The translations under genes were made by a program, and so were the position numbers. Of a stretch of 64,000 nt of DNA, positions 49,885-61,717 are shown piece by piece. The stretch is from Hyperoodon ampullatus (lineage: Eukaryota; Chordata; Mammalia; Artiodactyla; Ziphiidae): the NCBI GenBank assembly GCA_949752795.1, contig CATKHW010000061.1, positions 682,001 through 746,000 on the forward strand. The letters are read 5' to 3'. Under the pieces are notes generated by a model that made no database searches, had not been told where the DNA came from, and saw only the letters and a list, made by a program, of their open reading frames with translations. How positions within the stretch are numbered: the stretch's first letter is position 1; each line of letters starts with the position of its first letter.

Positions 49885-50658
49885 CTGGGAAATTCTTTAC
49901 AATTCCTTCAGGGTCTCTGATGAAACCTGGAATGACCCTATCTACAACGACAGCTGGATGTGGCATAAGGCTGGACACTTGGGACTGAGAGTATTGGTGA
50001 GATTGGGTGAACAAATGCAGACCCTTTAAAGCAATAATGCATGGCACCCATTCCATGGGTCCCAACTCTCCAGGTTGAAGGGAATATTACTACAGTTATA
50101 ACATGTACGGGAAACCTAGAGAACGGACACACTGTGAATACGAAAGGTTTCTAAAACTCAACGAATAGTCCCTCTCCTGGTGCTCCGGTTTGACTTTCCA
50201 TCTGCTTTACTATCAACCTCCCAACTTGGAGAGACAGCCCCTTTAACCTCCTGGTTCGCACAGGTTGCCAATTTGGCAGAGGATGAAAGGGAAGAGGGAG
50301 AACCAATGAGAGAGTACCTGATAGGCATTTGGACGGGCACATATCACTGTAATTTCCCGGCAGGAAGAAGAATTAACCAAAGTCTCAGCCACCTACCGGG
50401 AACCAGTATAGGTCCTGAACCAAAATTTTGGACTTGCGGTCAGCTCACCAAAAACGAGTTGAAAAATGGAGCTCAGGGGCACAGCAATTCAAAAACTGGC
50501 CCAGTTATAAAGGACAACTATCGTCCAAAAATCTGTTGAGGGAAGGCAACGAGGCGGACTTGAAAGCGAGGCAGAATAGCAGGAAACAGATTTCAAGAGA
50601 TACGTTGGAATCGCCTTTAAAGCACAGGAAGAGGGGCACAACTTCGACAATGATGCAC

Positions 50659-52396
50659 TTGGCCAAAAAGGGCGTATGCGTTTTCTCCTGAATATATTCA
50701 GGAGAAAACGCATACGCCCTTTTTGGACAAGGAAGCAAGCTGGCAATGCAAATCTGCACTACAAAGAAGTATCACTTCCCACCGGTCAAAAGGGACATCC
50801 ACAAAATGTGTAAAAACCAGAAAGGCAAGACAGGCCCTGGAGAACAGGGAGCCTTGTTATGCTGATGGGCGGGATGTAAATTGCCAACTGCCTCTCTGGA
50901 TGAGTGCATTGTGTTCCCTAAAACAAGTAAACAACAGAGCTACAGAGCCAAGGGCACTTCCAGTCTAGTGAATATACCTTTGGAAAACTGAAGATCAATA
51001 AGACAGAGCAACCCCAAAATTTAGGGCTGCACTGCTTACAAGGACTTCAACTTGGGTACACCTAAATATCCCAGGAAATATAAAAATGGTTCAAAAAATT
51101 GTGGTATTTACGTACGATGGAATATCCCTCAGCCATGAAATCAATGTCATAAGACCAGTAGCAGCAAAATGGGTGGATTCAGGTACGATGATTCTAAGTG
51201 AAATAAGTCACAGAGAAAAAGAAACTTATCATAAGATATCACTTATGAAGATCCTGTAAACATGGCTACACTTGAACTGAGTTAGGAAAGAGAACAGTGT
51301 CTCACATTTAGAAAACACTCTTATGCCTGCTTAAGGGGGAAGGAGAGGTGGTGTGATGCATAAAACCAGAGTTTGATATAAGCACAGGTACCGTTCCAAA
51401 AACCAACTATGGAATAGGCAAGACCTATACCTTCCTCAGTGAAAGGGACTCAAAACCCCATATTTCCCGCAGAGGAATATATCTGACTAGTAAGAATCTT
51501 AAAACCTATGTATTGATATGTCTCCGTAAGGGAATCAAGTGTGTCTAGACTGGCATAAACATGGCAGCGAGAATCAGCTCAAACCCACTATAAAAAGGAA
51601 TTTCAAAAACAAAACAAAAAAACTGGGAAATTCTTTACAATTCCTTCAGAGTCTCTGATGAAACCTCGAATGACCCTATCTACAACGACAGCTGGATGTG
51701 GCATAAAGAGGGACACTTGGGACTGAGAGGATTGGTGAGATTGGGTGAACAAATGCAGAACCTTTAAAGCATTAATGCATGGCACCCATTCCATGGGTCC
51801 CAACTCTCCAGGTTGAAGGGAATATTACTACAGTTATAACATGTACGGGAAACCTAGAGAACGGACACACTGTGAATACGAAAGGTTTCTAAAATTCAAA
51901 GAATAGTCCCTCTCCTGGTGCTCCGGTTTGACTTCCCACCTGCTTTACTATCAACCTCCCAACTTGGAGAGACAGCCCCTTTAACCTCCTGGTTCGCACA
52001 GGTTGCCAATTTGGCAGAGGATGAAAGGGAAGAGGGAGAACCAATGAGAGAGTAGCTGTTAGGCATTTGGACGGGAACATATCACTCTAATTTCCAGGCA
52101 GGAAGAAGAATTAACCAAAGTCTCAGCCCCCCACCGGGAACCAGCATAGGTCCTGGACCAAAATTTTGGACTTGCGGTCAGCTCACCAAAAACGAGTTGA
52201 AAAATGGAGCTCAGGGGTACAGCAATTCACACACTGGCCGAGTAATAAAGGACAACTATCGTCCAAAAATCTGTTGAGGGAAGGCAACGAGGCGGACTTG
52301 AAAGCGAGGCAGAATAGCAGGAAACAGATTTCAAGAGGTACGTTGGAATCGCCTTTAAAGCACAGGAAGAGGGGCAGAACTTCGACAATGATGCAC
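50659..52396 (+). repeat. Satellite unit D-beta, copy 1
   Basis: 1738 bp. Palindrome 50659-50730 ending TTTTTGGACAA. L1 part 50746-51622 with one T missing in TACACCTAAATATC near 51056. Other half 51623-52396 with ACCTCGAATG near 51663. Confidence 0.87.
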
Positions 52397-54134
52397 TTGG
52401 CCAAAAAGGGCGTATGCGTTTTCTCCTGAATATATTCAGGTGAAAACCCATACGCCCTTTTTGGCCAAGCAAGCAAGCGGGCAATGCAAATCTGCACTAC
52501 AAAGAAGTATCACTTCCCACCAGTCAAAAGGGATATCCACAAAATGTGTAAAAACCAGAAAGGCAAGACAGGCCCTGGAGAACAGGGAGCCTTGTTATGC
52601 TGATGGGCGGGATGTATATTGCCAACTGCCTCTCTGGAGGAGTGCATTGTGTTCCCTAAAACAAGTAAACAACAGAGCTACAGAGCCAAGGGCACTTCCA
52701 GTCTAGGGAATATACCTTGGGAAAACTGAAAATCAAAAAGACACAGCCACCCCAAAATTTAGGGATGCACTGCTTACAAGGACATCAACTTGCGTACACC
52801 TTAAATATCCCAGGAAATATAAAAATGGTTCAAAAAATTGTGGTACTTACATACGATGGAATATCCCTCAGCCATGAAATCAATGTCATAAGACCAGTAG
52901 CAGCAAAATGGGTGGATTCAGGTACGATGATTCTAAGTGAAATAAGTCACAGAGAAAGAGAAACTTATCATAAGATATCACTTATGAAGATCCTGTAAAC
53001 ATGGCTACACTTGAACTGAGTTAGGAAAGAGAACAGTGCCTCACATTTAGAAAACACTCTTATGCCTGCTTAAGGGGGAAGGAGAGGTGGGGTGCTGCAT
53101 AAAACCAGAGTTTGATATAAGCAGAGGTACCGTTCCAAAAACCAACTATGGAATAGGCAAGACCTATACCTTCCTCAGTGAAAGGGACTCAAAACCCCAT
53201 ATTTCCCGCAGAGGAATATATCTGACTAGTAAGAATCTTAAAACCCATGTATTGATATGTCTCCGTAAGGGAATCAAGTGTGTCTAGACTGGCATAAACA
53301 TGGCAGCGAGAATCAGCTCAAACCCACTATAAAAAGTAATTTCAAAAACAAAACTAAAAACCTGGGAAATTCTTTACAATTCCTTCAGGGTCAATGATGA
53401 AACCTGGAATGACCCTATCTACAACGACAGCTGGATGTGGCATAAGGCTGGACAATTGGGACTGAGGGGATTGGTGAGATTGGGTGAGCAAATGCCGACC
53501 CTTTAAAGCAGTCATGCATGGCACCCATTTCATGGGTCCCAACTCTCCAGGTTGAAGGGAATATTACTACAGTTATAACATGTACGGGAAACGTAGAGAA
53601 CGGACACACTGTGAATATGAAAGGTTTCTAAAACTCAAGGAATAGACCCTCTCCTGGTGCTCCGGTTTTACTTTCCACCTGCTTTACTATCAACCTCCCA
53701 ACTTGGAGAGACAGCCCCTTTAACCTCCTGGTTCGCACAGGTTGCCAATTTGGCAGAGGATGAAAGGGAATAGGGAGAACCAATGAGAGAGTAGCTGTTA
53801 GGCATTGGGACGGGCACATATCACTCTAATTTCCCAGAAGGAAGAAGAATTAACCAAGTCTCAGCCCCCCAGCGGGAACCAGCATAGGTCCTGAACCAAA
53901 ATTTTGGACCTGCGGTCAGCTCACCAAAAACGAGTTGAAAAATGGAGCTCAGGGTTACAGCAATTCACAAAGTGGCCGAGTAATAAAGGACAACTATCAT
54001 CCAAAAATCTGTTGAGGGAAGGCAACGAGGCGGACTTGAAAGCGAGGCAGAATAGCAGGAAACAGATTTCAAGAGTTACGTTGGAATCACCTTTAAAGCA
54101 CAGGAAGAGGGGCACAACTTCGACAATGATGCAC
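52397..54134 (+). repeat. Satellite unit D-gamma, copy 1
   Basis: 1738 bp. Palindrome 52397-52468, right arm CAGGTGAAAACCC with left arm unchanged. L1 part 52484-53360 with GGTGCTGCATAAAACC near 53090. Other half 53361-54134. Confidence 0.87.
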
Positions 54135-55093
54135 TTGGCCAAAAAGGGCGTATGCGTTTTCTCCTGAATATATTTAGGAGAAAACGCATACACCCTTTTT
54201 GCCAAGCAAGGAAGCGGGCAATGCAAATCTGCACTACAAAGAAGTATCACTTCCCACCGGTCAAAAGGGACATCCACAAAATGTGTAAAAACCAGAAAGG
54301 CAAGACAGGCCCTGGAGAACAGGGAGCCTTATTATGCTGATGGGTGGGATGTAAATTGCCAACTGCCTCTCTGGAGGAGTACATTGTGTTCCCTAAAACA
54401 AGTAAAGAACAGAACTACAGAGCCAAGGGCACTTCCAGTCTAGGGAATATACTTTGGGAAAACTGAAAATCAATAAGACAGAGCCACCCCAAAATTTAGG
54501 GCTGCACTGCTTACAAGGACCTCAACTTGGGTACACCTTAAATATCCCAGGAAATATAAAAATGGTTCAAAAAATTGTGGTACTTACGTACGATGGAATA
54601 TCCCTCAGCCATGAAATCAATGTCATAAGAACAGTAGCAGCAAAATGGGTGGATTCAGGTACGATGATTCTAAGTGAAATAAGTCACACAAAAAAAGAAA
54701 CTTATCATAAGATATCACTTATGAAGATCCTGTAAACATGGCTACACTTGAACTGAGTTAGGAAAGAGAACAGTGTCTCACATTTAGAAAACACTCTTAT
54801 GCCTGCTTAAGGGGGAAGGAGAGGTGGGGTGATGCATAAAACCAGAGTTTGATATAAGCACAGGTACCGTTCCAAAAACCAACTATGGAATAGACAAGAC
54901 CTACACCTTCCTCAGTGAAAGGGACTCAAAACCCCATATTTCCCGCAGAGGAATATATCTGACTAGTAAGAATCTTAAAACCTATGTATTGATATGTCTC
55001 CGTAAGGGAATCAAGTGTGTCTAGACTGGCATAAACATGGCAGCGAGAATCAGCTCAAACCCACTATAAAAAAGAAATTCAAAAACAAAACAA

Positions 55094-55414
55094 GGGCTTC
55101 CCCGGTGGCGCAGTGGCGTTTCCCTGGTGGCGCAGTGGTTAATAGTCCGCCTGCCAGTGCAGGGGACATGGGTTCGTGCCCCGGTCCGGGAAGATCCCGC
55201 ATGCCGCGGAGCGGCTGGGTCCGTGAGCCACAACTACTGAGCCTGCGTGTCTGGAGCCTGTGCTCCGCAACGGGAGAGGCTGCGACAGTGAGAGGCCCGC
55301 GCACCGCGATGAGGAGTGGCCCCCGCTCACCGCAACTGGAGAAAGCGCACGCACAGAAGCGGAGACCCGACACAGCCAAAAATAAATAAATAAATTAGTT
55401 AAAAAAAAAAAAAA
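55094..55414 (+). mobile_element. tRNA-derived SINE, CHR type, copy 2
   Basis: Same insertion as at 49563, shifted by 5531 bp: same junction bases on the left, same doubled 5' head, same body. The terminal A run is 14. It is a copy made by HOR amplification, not an independent insertion. Confidence 0.9.
55106..55181 (+). promoter_or_regulatory. Pol III internal promoter of SINE copy 2
   Basis: A boxes at 55106-55116 and 55128-55138, B box at 55171-55181, identical in sequence to those of copy 1. Confidence 0.78.
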
Positions 55415-56188
55415 CTGGGAAATTCTTTACAATTCCTTCAGGGTCTCTGATGAAACCTGGAATGACCCTATCTACAACGACAGCTGGATGTGGCATAAGG
55501 CTGGACACTTGGGACTGAGAGTATTGGTGAGATTGGGTGAACAAATGCAGACCCTTTAAAGCAATAATGCATGGCACCCATTCCATGGGTCCCAACTCTC
55601 CAGGTTGAAGGGAATATTACTACAGTTATAACATGTACGGGAAACCTAGAGAACGGACACACTGTGAATACGAAAGGTTTCTAAAACTCAACGAATAGTC
55701 CCTCTCCTGGTGCTCCGGTTTGACTTTCCATCTGCTTTACTATCAACCTCCCAACTTGGAGAGACAGCCCCTTTAACCTCCTGGTTCGCACAGGTTGCCA
55801 ATTTGGCAGAGGATGAAAGGGAAGAGGGAGAACCAATGAGAGAGTACCTGATAGGCATTTGGACGGGCACATATCACTGTAATTTCCCGGCAGGAAGAAG
55901 AATTAACCAAAGTCTCAGCCACCTACCGGGAACCAGTATAGGTCCTGAACCAAAATTTTGGACTTGCGGTCAGCTCACCAAAAACGAGTTGAAAAATGGA
56001 GCTCAGGGGCACAGCAATTCAAAAACTGGCCCAGTTATAAAGGACAACTATCGTCCAAAAATCTGTTGAGGGAAGGCAACGAGGCGGACTTGAAAGCGAG
56101 GCAGAATAGCAGGAAACAGATTTCAAGAGATACGTTGGAATCGCCTTTAAAGCACAGGAAGAGGGGCACAACTTCGACAATGATGCAC

Positions 56189-57926
56189 TTGGCCAAAAAG
56201 GGCGTATGCGTTTTCTCCTGAATATATTCAGGAGAAAACGCATACGCCCTTTTTGGACAAGGAAGCAAGCTGGCAATGCAAATCTGCACTACAAAGAAGT
56301 ATCACTTCCCACCGGTCAAAAGGGACATCCACAAAATGTGTAAAAACCAGAAAGGCAAGACAGGCCCTGGAGAACAGGGAGCCTTGTTATGCTGATGGGC
56401 GGGATGTAAATTGCCAACTGCCTCTCTGGATGAGTGCATTGTGTTCCCTAAAACAAGTAAACAACAGAGCTACAGAGCCAAGGGCACTTCCAGTCTAGTG
56501 AATATACCTTTGGAAAACTGAAGATCAATAAGACAGAGCAACCCCAAAATTTAGGGCTGCACTGCTTACAAGGACTTCAACTTGGGTACACCTAAATATC
56601 CCAGGAAATATAAAAATGGTTCAAAAAATTGTGGTATTTACGTACGATGGAATATCCCTCAGCCATGAAATCAATGTCATAAGACCAGTAGCAGCAAAAT
56701 GGGTGGATTCAGGTACGATGATTCTAAGTGAAATAAGTCACAGAGAAAAAGAAACTTATCATAAGATATCACTTATGAAGATCCTGTAAACATGGCTACA
56801 CTTGAACTGAGTTAGGAAAGAGAACAGTGTCTCACATTTAGAAAACACTCTTATGCCTGCTTAAGGGGGAAGGAGAGGTGGTGTGATGCATAAAACCAGA
56901 GTTTGATATAAGCACAGGTACCGTTCCAAAAACCAACTATGGAATAGGCAAGACCTATACCTTCCTCAGTGAAAGGGACTCAAAACCCCATATTTCCCGC
57001 AGAGGAATATATCTGACTAGTAAGAATCTTAAAACCTATGTATTGATATGTCTCCGTAAGGGAATCAAGTGTGTCTAGACTGGCATAAACATGGCAGCGA
57101 GAATCAGCTCAAACCCACTATAAAAAGGAATTTCAAAAACAAAACAAAAAAACTGGGAAATTCTTTACAATTCCTTCAGAGTCTCTGATGAAACCTCGAA
57201 TGACCCTATCTACAACGACAGCTGGATGTGGCATAAAGAGGGACACTTGGGACTGAGAGGATTGGTGAGATTGGGTGAACAAATGCAGAACCTTTAAAGC
57301 ATTAATGCATGGCACCCATTCCATGGGTCCCAACTCTCCAGGTTGAAGGGAATATTACTACAGTTATAACATGTACGGGAAACCTAGAGAACGGACACAC
57401 TGTGAATACGAAAGGTTTCTAAAATTCAAAGAATAGTCCCTCTCCTGGTGCTCCGGTTTGACTTCCCACCTGCTTTACTATCAACCTCCCAACTTGGAGA
57501 GACAGCCCCTTTAACCTCCTGGTTCGCACAGGTTGCCAATTTGGCAGAGGATGAAAGGGAAGAGGGAGAACCAATGAGAGAGTAGCTGTTAGGCATTTGG
57601 ACGGGAACATATCACTCTAATTTCCAGGCAGGAAGAAGAATTAACCAAAGTCTCAGCCCCCCACCGGGAACCAGCATAGGTCCTGGACCAAAATTTTGGA
57701 CTTGCGGTCAGCTCACCAAAAACGAGTTGAAAAATGGAGCTCAGGGGTACAGCAATTCACACACTGGCCGAGTAATAAAGGACAACTATCGTCCAAAAAT
57801 CTGTTGAGGGAAGGCAACGAGGCGGACTTGAAAGCGAGGCAGAATAGCAGGAAACAGATTTCAAGAGGTACGTTGGAATCGCCTTTAAAGCACAGGAAGA
57901 GGGGCACAACTTCGACAATGATGCAC
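56189..57926 (+). repeat. Satellite unit D-beta, copy 2
   Basis: 1738 bp. Palindrome 56189-56260. L1 part 56276-57152, other half 57153-57926. Virtually identical to copy 1, except GGGGCACAAC near 57901 for GGGGCAGAAC. Confidence 0.87.
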
Positions 57927-57998
57927 TTGGCCAAAAAGGGCGTATGCGTTTTCACCTGAATATATTCAGGTGAAAACCCATACGCCCTTTTTGGCCAA
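57927..57998. repeat. Palindrome copy with matching changes in both arms
   Basis: The equivalent copies at 52397 and 63456 have right-arm TCAGGTGAAAACCC facing an unchanged left arm TTCTCCTGA, which leaves mismatches. Here the left arm reads TTCACCTGA: A at 57954 pairs with T at 57971. A second right-arm change (CCCATACG for CGCATACG) is not matched. Confidence 0.9.
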
Positions 57999-59664
57999 GC
58001 AAGCAAGCGGGCAATGCAAATCTGCACTACAAAGAAGTATCACTTCCCACCAGTCAAAAGGGACATCCACAAAATGTGTAAAAACCAGAAAGGCAAGACA
58101 GGCCCTGGAGAACAGGGAGCCTTGTTATGCTGATGGGCGGGATGTATATTGCCAACTGCCTCTCTGGAGGAGTGCATTGTGTTCCCTAAAACAAGTAAAC
58201 AACAGAGCTACAGAGCCAAGGGCACTTCCAGTCTAGGGAATATACCTTGGGAAAACTGAAAATCAAAAAGACACAGCCACCCAAAAATTTAGGGATGCAC
58301 TGCTTACAAGGACCTCAACTTGCGTACACCTTAAATATCCCAGGAAATATAAAAATGGTTCAAAAAATTGTGGTACTTACATACGATGGAATATCCCTCA
58401 GCCATGAAATCAATGTCATAAGACCAGTAGCAGCAAAATGGGTGGATTCAGGTACGATGATTCTAAGTGAAATAAGTCACAGAGAAAGAGAAACTTATCA
58501 TAAGATATCACTTATGAAGATCCTGTAAACATGGCTACACTTGAACTGAGTTAGGAAAGAGAACAGTGCCTCACATTTAGAAAACACTCTTATGCCTGCT
58601 TAAGGGGGAAGGAGAGGTGGGGTGCTGCATAAAACCAGAGTTTGATATAAGCAGAGGTACCGTTCCAAAAACCAACTATGGAATAGGCAAGACCTATACC
58701 TTCCTCAGTGAAAGGGACTCAAAACCCCATATTTCCCGCAGAGGAATATATCTGACTAGTAAGAATCTTAAAACCCATGTATTGATATGTCTCCGTAAGG
58801 GAATCAAGTGTGTCTAGACTGGCATAAACATGGCAGCGAGAATCAGCTCAAACCCACTATAAAAAGGAATTCCAAAAACAAAACTAAAAACCTGGGAAAT
58901 TCTTTACAATTCCTTCAGTGTCAATGATGAAACCTGGAATGACCCTATCTACAACGACAGCTGGATGTGGCATAAGGCTGGACAATTGGGACTGAGGGGA
59001 TTGGTGAGATTGGGTGAGCAAATGCCGACCCTTTAAAGCAGTCATGCATGGCACCCATTTCATGGGTCCCAACTCTCCAGGTTGAAGGGAATATTACTAC
59101 AGTTATAACATGTACGGGAAACGTAGAGAACGGACACACTGTGAATATGAAAGGTTTCTAAAACTCAACGAATAGTCCCTCTCCTGGTGCTCCGGTTTTA
59201 CTTTCCACCTGCTTTACTATCAACCTCCCAACTTGGAGAGACAGCCCCTTTAACCTCCTGGTTCGCACAGGTTGCCAATTTGGCAGAGGATGAAAGGGAA
59301 TAGGGAGAACCAATGAGAGAGTAGATGTTAGGCATTGGGACGGGCACATATCACTCTAATTTCCCAGAAGGAAGAAGAATTAACCAAGTCTCAGCCCCCC
59401 AGCGGGAACCAGCATAGGTCCTGAACCAAAATTTTGGACCTGCGGTCAGCTCACCAAAAACGAGTTGAAAAATGGAGCTCAGGGTTACAGCAATTCACAA
59501 AGTGGCCGAGTAATAAAGGACAACTATCATCCAAAAATCTGTTGAGGGAAGGCAACGAGGCGGACTTGAAAGCGAGGCAGAATAGCAGGAAACAGATTTC
59601 AAGAGTTACGTTGGAATCACCTTTAAAGCACAGGAAGAGGGGCACAACTTCGACAATGATGCAC
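57927..59664 (+). repeat. Satellite unit D-gamma, copy 2
   Basis: 1738 bp. Palindrome with matching arm changes (see its own entry). L1 part 58014-58890, other half 58891-59664. Private CAGTGTCAATG near 58916 and GTAGATGTTAG near 59322. Confidence 0.87.
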
Positions 59665-60623
59665 TTGGCCAAAAAGGGCGTATGCGTTTTCTCCTGAATA
59701 TATTTAGGAGAAAACGCATACACCCTTTTTGCCAAGCAAGGAAGCGGGCAATGCAAATCTGCACTACAAAGAAGTATCACTTCCCACCGGTCAAAAGGGA
59801 CATCCACAAAATGTGTAAAAACCAGAAAGGCAAGACAGGCCCTGGAGAACAGGGAGCCTTGTTATGCTGATGGGTGGGATGTAAATTGCCAACTGCCTCT
59901 CTGGAGGAGTACATTGTGTTCCCTAAAACAAGTAAAGAACAGAACTACAGAGCCAAGGGCACTTCCAGTCTAGGGAATATACTTTGGGAAAACTGAAAAT
60001 CAATAAGACAGAGCCACCCCAAAATTTAGGGCTGCACTGCTTACAAGGACCTCAACTTGGGTACACCTTAAATATCCCAGGAAATATAAAAATGGTTCAA
60101 AAAATTGTGGTACTTACGTACGATGGAATATCCCTCAGCCATGAAATCAATGTCATAAGAACAGTAGCAGCAAAATGGGTGGATTCAGGTACGATGATTC
60201 TAAGTGAAATAAGTCACACAAAAAAAGAAACTTATCATAAGATATCACTTATGAAGATCCTGTAAACATGGCTACACTTGAACTGAGTTAGGAAAGAGAA
60301 CAGTGTCTCACATTTAGAAAACACTCTTATGCCTGCTTAAGGGGGAAGGAGAGGTGGGGTGATGCATAAAACCAGAGTTTGATATAAGCACAGGTACCGT
60401 TCCAAAAACCAACTATGGAATAGACAAGACCTACACCTTCCTCAGTGAAAGGGACTCAAAACCCCATATTTCCCGCAGAGGAATATATCTGACTAGTAAG
60501 AATCTTAAAACCTATGTATTGATATGTCTCCGTAAGGGAATCAAGTGTGTCTAGACTGGCATAAACATGGCAGCGAGAATCAGCTCAAACCCACTATAAA
60601 AAAGAAATTCAAAAACAAAACAA

Positions 60624-60943
60624 GGGCTTCCCTGGTGGCGCAGTGGCGTTTCCCTGGTGGCGCAGTGGTTAATAGTCCGCCTGCCAGTGCAGGGGACATG
60701 GGTTCGTGCCCCGGTCCGGGAAGATCCCGCATGCCGCGGAGCGGCTGGGTCCGTGAGCCACAACTACTGAGCCTGCGTGTCTGGAGCCTGTGCTCCGCAA
60801 CGGGAGAGGCTGCGACAGTGAGAGGCCCGCGCACCGCGATGAGGAGTGGCCCCCGCTCACCGCAACTGGAGAAAGCGCACGCACAGAAGCGGAGACCCGA
60901 CACAGCCAAAAATAAATAAATAAATTAATTAAAAAAAAAAAAA
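60624..60943 (+). mobile_element. tRNA-derived SINE, CHR type, copy 3
   Basis: Same insertion and doubled head as the other two. It differs by T at the outer head (CCCTGG) and ATTAATT in place of ATTAGTT before the tail, and has an A run of 13. The A run therefore shortens 15, 14, 13 along the array. Confidence 0.9.
60636..60711 (+). promoter_or_regulatory. Pol III internal promoter of SINE copy 3
   Basis: A boxes at 60636-60646 and 60658-60668, B box at 60701-60711. The boxes are unchanged despite the nearby C-to-T difference. Confidence 0.78.
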
Positions 60944-61717
60944 CTGGGAAATTCTTTACAATTCCTTCAGGGTCTCTGATGAAACCTGGAATGACCCTAT
61001 CTACAACGACAGCTGGATGTGGCATAAGTCTGGACACTTGGGACTGAGAGTATTGGTGAGATTGGGTGAACAAATGCAGACCCTTTAAAGCAATAATGCA
61101 TGGCACCCATTCCATGGGTCCCAACTCTCCAGGTTGAAGGGAATATTACTACAGTTATAACATGTACGGGAAACCTAGAGAACGGACACACTGTGAATAC
61201 GAAAGGTTTCTAAAACTCAACGAATAGTCCCTCTCCTGGTGCTCCGGTTTGACTTTCCATCTGCTTTACTATCAACCTCCCAACTTGGAGAGACAGCCCC
61301 TTTAACCTCCTGGTTCGCACAGGTTGCCAATTTGGCAGAGGATGAAAGGGAAGAGGGAGAACCAATGAGAGAGTACCTGATAGGCATTTGGACGGGCACA
61401 TATCACTGTAATTTCCCGGCAGGAAGAAGAATTAACCAAAGTCTCAGCCACCTACCGGGAACCAGTATAGGTCCTGAACCAAAATTTTGGACTTGCGGTC
61501 AGCTCACCAAAAACGAGTTGAAAAATGGAGCTCAGGGGCACAGCAATTCAAAAACTGGCCCAGTTATAAAGGACAACTATCGTCCAAAAATCTGTTGAGG
61601 GAAGGCAACGAGGCGGACTTGAAAGCGAGGCAGAATAGCAGGAAACAGATTTCAAGAGGTACGTTGGAATCGCCTTTAAAGCACAGGAAGAGGGGCACAA
61701 CTTCGACAATGATGCAC

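Larger units (their letters stand above)
48604..50658 (+). repeat. Satellite unit D-alpha with SINE, copy 1
   Basis: 2055 bp. L1 part 48690-49562, interrupted in its A-rich tail by the SINE (49563-49884); other half 49885-50658. Markers: GAACTACAGAGC near 48889, GAAATTCAAAAAC near 49543, GAGAGTACCTG near 50311. Confidence 0.87.
48427..53957 (+). repeat. Domain D HOR copy 1 (three monomers plus SINE, 5531 bp)
   Basis: This is the first copy of a block that recurs with offset 5530-5531. It consists of a SINE-bearing unit (from 48604), a unit from 50659 and a unit from 52397. Identity with the next copy starts near 48427. Just upstream, GGGGCACAGC (48421) differs from AGGGTTACAG (53951), so the left end of the HOR array lies inside a monomer and away from the palindrome. 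Confidence 0.85.
54135..56188 (+). repeat. Satellite unit D-alpha with SINE, copy 2
   Basis: 2054 bp. Palindrome 54135-54205 (71 bp). L1 part 54221-55093, SINE 55094-55414, other half 55415-56188. Private CTTATTATGCTG near 54328. Confidence 0.87.
53958..59487 (+). repeat. Domain D HOR copy 2 (5530 bp)
   Basis: Same order of three units and the same SINE site as copy 1. Scattered differences from copy 1 include C for G near 57907, C for T near 58064, C for A near 58313, GAATTCC for TAATTTC near 58867, and a left-arm palindrome change at 57954. Divergence is roughly a few per thousand by eye. Confidence 0.85.
59665..61717 (+). repeat. Satellite unit D-alpha with SINE, copy 3
   Basis: 2053 bp. 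Palindrome 59665-59735 (71 bp). L1 part 59751-60623, SINE 60624-60943, other half 60944-61717. Private CATAAGTCTGG near 61023. Confidence 0.87.

Noticed and set aside
60669..61124. Longest open frame (151 codons, minus strand)
   Set aside because: It is an accidental fusion across the SINE and satellite; the same place in the other two HOR copies is interrupted.
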